Origin: a bacterium
GTDB lineage: Bacteria > Spirochaetota > UBA4802 > UBA5550
Direction: 5' to 3'
Assembly: GCA_024224995.1 (NCBI GenBank)
Contig: JAAENB010000938.1
Location: forward strand, 1-7,610
Length of the DNA: 7,610 nucleotides
The notes below the pieces were generated by a model, which saw nothing but the letters and a program-made list of their open reading frames with translations, was not told the DNA's origin and searched no databases. This document shows positions 6,648-7,610 of this stretch, piece by piece. The position numbers and the translations under genes were made by a program. Position 1 is the stretch's first letter. Every line of letters starts with the position of its first letter.

Positions 6648-7205
6648 ATGGAAAAATGGATAACAAAAAATAAAAAACAGGTATTTCATAAACGTATCTT
6701 TACGCTTAATGACCTGGAATGCTATCATCCCGGAAAATCGGTATCGCATAATTTTTTTATTCTTGATACCAATGACTGGATCAATGTGGTTGCTCTTACG
6801 GAAGAGGGACATTTTATTATGGTTAAACAGCACCGGCTGGGAACAGACTCCATTACCATTGAAACCCCGGGCGGTGTTATTGAAAGTGATGAATCTGCCC
6901 AAAATACAGCTCTCAGGGAATTACTGGAAGAAACCGGGTATGAGCCTGAGGAAATATTTTTACTTAAGAAACTATCGGCCAATCCGGCGATTATGAATAA
7001 TTATATCCATTTTTATTTTGCTTCCGGGTGTAAAAAAAAGTCGGAACAAAACCTTGATCATGCCGAAGATATCGACATTGTCACTTTCCCCGCCGATGAA
7101 ATTATCAGCATGATCAAGAAGGGTTCAATAGAACACTCTATTGTAATTACCGCTCTCAGCCTCTACTTTATGTCTGAGCACTGCGATTACCCTGTTAAGT
7201 TGTAA
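6648..7205 (+). CDS. Nudix hydrolase, ADP-ribose pyrophosphatase-like
   Basis: Predicted cytoplasmic Mg-dependent hydrolase of nucleoside-diphosphate-linked compounds. A complete Nudix box spans residues 76-98: G76-x5-E82-x7-R90-E-L-L-E94-E95-T-G97-Y98, with no missing metal-binding residue. It is preceded by the strand TIETPGG, similar to the ELPAG strand of ADP-ribose pyrophosphatases. P113 in SANPAIMNN lies about 15-16 residues after the box, the position at which proline marks the ADP-ribose subgroup. This supports ADP-ribose or a similar NDP-sugar as substrate, but the box alone cannot prove it. The 185-aa length fits the family. The ribosome binding site is weak (GAGA about 12 bases upstream). 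It is 65 bp after ilvC on the same strand, beyond a GC-rich hairpin, so co-transcription is possible. No functional link to branched-chain synthesis is evident. Confidence 0.9.
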   Translation: MEKWITKNKKQVFHKRIFTLNDLECYHPGKSVSHNFFILDTNDWINVVALTEEGHFIMVKQHRLGTDSITIETPGGVIESDESAQNTALRELLEETGYEPEEIFLLKKLSANPAIMNNYIHFYFASGCKKKSEQNLDHAEDIDIVTFPADEIISMIKKGSIEHSIVITALSLYFMSEHCDYPVKL

Positions 7206-7213
7206 GGTAATCG
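7184..7213 (+). terminator. Stem-loop spanning the Nudix stop codon
   Basis: CGATTACC (7184-7191) and GGTAATCG (7206-7213) form a perfect 8-bp stem with a 14-base loop that contains the TAA stop (7203-7205). No T run follows. It could act in 3'-end formation or messenger stability, or be chance. Confidence 0.3.
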
Positions 7214-7221
7214 GTAAAAGA

Positions 7222-7234
7222 CTCTCAAGAAACT
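7222..7234 (+). repeat. CTCTCAAGAAACT motif, solitary end
   Basis: This 13-base motif is identical to the right end of the palindromic repeat at 7489-7501 and to the reverse complement of 105-117. The matching AGTTTCTGAC end is absent next to it, so this is a solo end or a decayed copy. It and 7489-7501 are direct repeats bracketing about 280 bp that hold the core element. Confidence 0.55.
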
Positions 7235-7269
7235 AGATTTTGCTTGTGCGCGGGCCTTGAAGTAGTATG

Positions 7270-7290
7270 GGCCAGATGCAGCTCGCAATA
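7270..7290 (+). repeat. 21-bp inverted repeat, right copy
   Basis: Exact inverted match to 162-182. It is followed by ATTATTTAGTTGCTGACGT, which aligns with the reverse complement of 144-161. The composite is continuous on the left but interrupted here by about 151 bp. Confidence 0.65.
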
Positions 7291-7302
7291 TTATTTAGTT
7301 GC

Positions 7303-7324
7303 TGACGTTTTTAGGGAAACGTCA
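7303..7324. repeat. TGACGTTT hairpin 5' of core element 3
   Basis: TGACGTTT (7303-7310) and AAACGTCA (7317-7324) form a perfect 8-bp stem with loop TTAGGG. It lies only 3 bases from the left arm of the core element at 7328. It is the clearest of the three GACGT hairpins that precede core copies in this window. Confidence 0.6.
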
Positions 7325-7327
7325 TTT

Positions 7328-7415
7328 GCAGTTTTAATACACCCTTTTCAGGAGGTGAGGACTGTTTGAGCAACGCGAGTTCCGCAGCCGGATGAAAAGG
7401 GTGTATTAAAACTGC
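7328..7415 (+). repeat. Conserved-core hairpin element, full copy 3
   Basis: Perfectly complementary arms of 23 bases (7328-7350 and 7393-7415) enclose a 42-base centre carrying the same core as copy 2: GTGAGGACTGTTTGAGC, AAC, GCGAGTTCCGCAGC. The arms are AT-rich and unrelated to those of copy 2, yet have the same length, so arm pairing is retained while arm sequence is not. No coding sequence is contained. Candidate natures are a REP/MITE-like non-autonomous mobile element or a structured RNA; the window alone does not decide. Confidence 0.8.
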
Positions 7416-7447
7416 CCGCGTACCCCCAAAAAACGAGCACTTACTTC

Positions 7448-7501
7448 AGTTTCTGACGTATTTTCCCCGGCCGGGGCGGGGTCAGGTGCTCTCAAGAAAC
7501 T
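7448..7501 (+). repeat. Palindromic repeat with AGTTTCT/AGAAACT ends, copy B
   Basis: A 54-bp unit from AGTTTCT (7448-7454) to AGAAACT (7495-7501). An inner stem CTGAC/GTCAG encloses the perfect palindrome CCCCGGCCGGGG (7465-7476). It matches the reverse complement of 105-155 in ends, spacing and position of the GC hairpin. Confidence 0.6.
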
Positions 7502-7528
7502 AAAATTTAAAACCGGAGCTTCCTTCTT

Positions 7529-7559
7529 CATAACGAGGGGCTGGAAGCCCCACGCTATG
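7529..7559. repeat. 31-bp imperfect palindrome
   Basis: CATAACGAGGGGCT (7529-7542) and AGCCCCACGCTATG (7546-7559) are complementary at 12 of 14 positions around GGA. The two mismatches interrupt the outer half of the stem. It could be a REP unit or the hairpin end of an IS200/IS605-like element, but no second end or transposase is in the window. Confidence 0.5.
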
Positions 7560-7610
7560 AGAAATACCCATAGCCCTGGGAAACTAATTTATAAACAGAG
7601 CCTGTTCTCG

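Larger units (their letters stand above)
7206..7610. other. Gene-free, repeat-rich right flank
   Basis: No plausible gene is visible in any frame. The stretch contains a half copy of the AGAAACT-ended repeat (7222-7234), the 21-bp partner of 162-182 (7270-7290), a GACGT hairpin (7303-7324), a full conserved-core element (7328-7415), a full AGTTTCT/AGAAACT repeat (7448-7501), and a 31-bp palindrome (7529-7559). The last 50 bases show nothing further that I can name. Confidence 0.75.

Noticed and set aside
7222..7501. CRISPR array or integron attC sites
   Set aside because: There are no regularly spaced direct repeats with unique spacers. attC sites have conserved ends and variable centres, the reverse of what is seen, and no cas or integrase gene is present.

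Overview
The window looks like chromosomal DNA of a diderm (Gram-negative-type) bacterium. It encodes a probable outer-membrane beta-barrel protein that ends in phenylalanine, as BAM substrates usually do, and an exported thioredoxin-fold protein. Coding regions are moderate to low in GC, and spacers are AT-rich except where GC-rich palindromes are embedded. I cannot assign a phylum from sequence alone; a spirochaete or another environmental anaerobe lineage is a guess.

Layout: bases 1-300 are a repeat-rich, gene-free stretch. They are followed by a likely promoter and a thioredoxin-like gene (454-996, +). This gene converges, with a 4-base gap, on an outer-membrane beta-barrel gene (1001-1849, -). 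Upstream of that, on the same strand, lies a charged cytoplasmic protein of unknown function (1992-2906, -). A 39-bp operator-like palindrome (2942-2980) sits over its candidate promoter, in the divergent spacer shared with ilvB. The branched-chain amino acid block follows on the + strand: ilvB (TTG start, 3151-4833), ilvN overlapping it by ATGA (4830-5306), a 280-bp spacer occupied by a large hairpin repeat, and ilvC (5587-6582). A Nudix hydrolase of ADP-ribose pyrophosphatase type (6648-7205) comes next, and the window ends in a second repeat-rich, gene-free stretch (7206-7610).

IlvB and IlvN form acetohydroxyacid synthase, the first common step of valine, leucine and isoleucine synthesis, with an apparently intact valine-sensing ACT domain. 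IlvC performs the next step. Its cofactor-specificity loop lacks the usual Arg/Ser phosphate-binding residues, which suggests NADH use or relaxed cofactor choice.

The most unusual content is a set of interspersed palindromic repeats in the three larger spacers (1-300, 5340-5550, 7220-7560). The main family has a near-invariant core of about 34 bp (33 of 34 identical between the two full copies). Locus-specific inverted arms of 23 bp flank it, so the arm sequence changes while its self-complementarity is kept. A GACGT-bearing hairpin lies 5' of each core copy. A second family, 51-54 bp long with AGTTTCT/AGAAACT ends, occurs at both ends of the window in opposite orientation. At the right end a unit carrying the core element appears to interrupt a composite that is continuous at the left end, with an imperfect 12-bp direct repeat on both sides. 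No transposase, reverse transcriptase or cas gene is present in the window, so any mobilising enzyme would have to act in trans.
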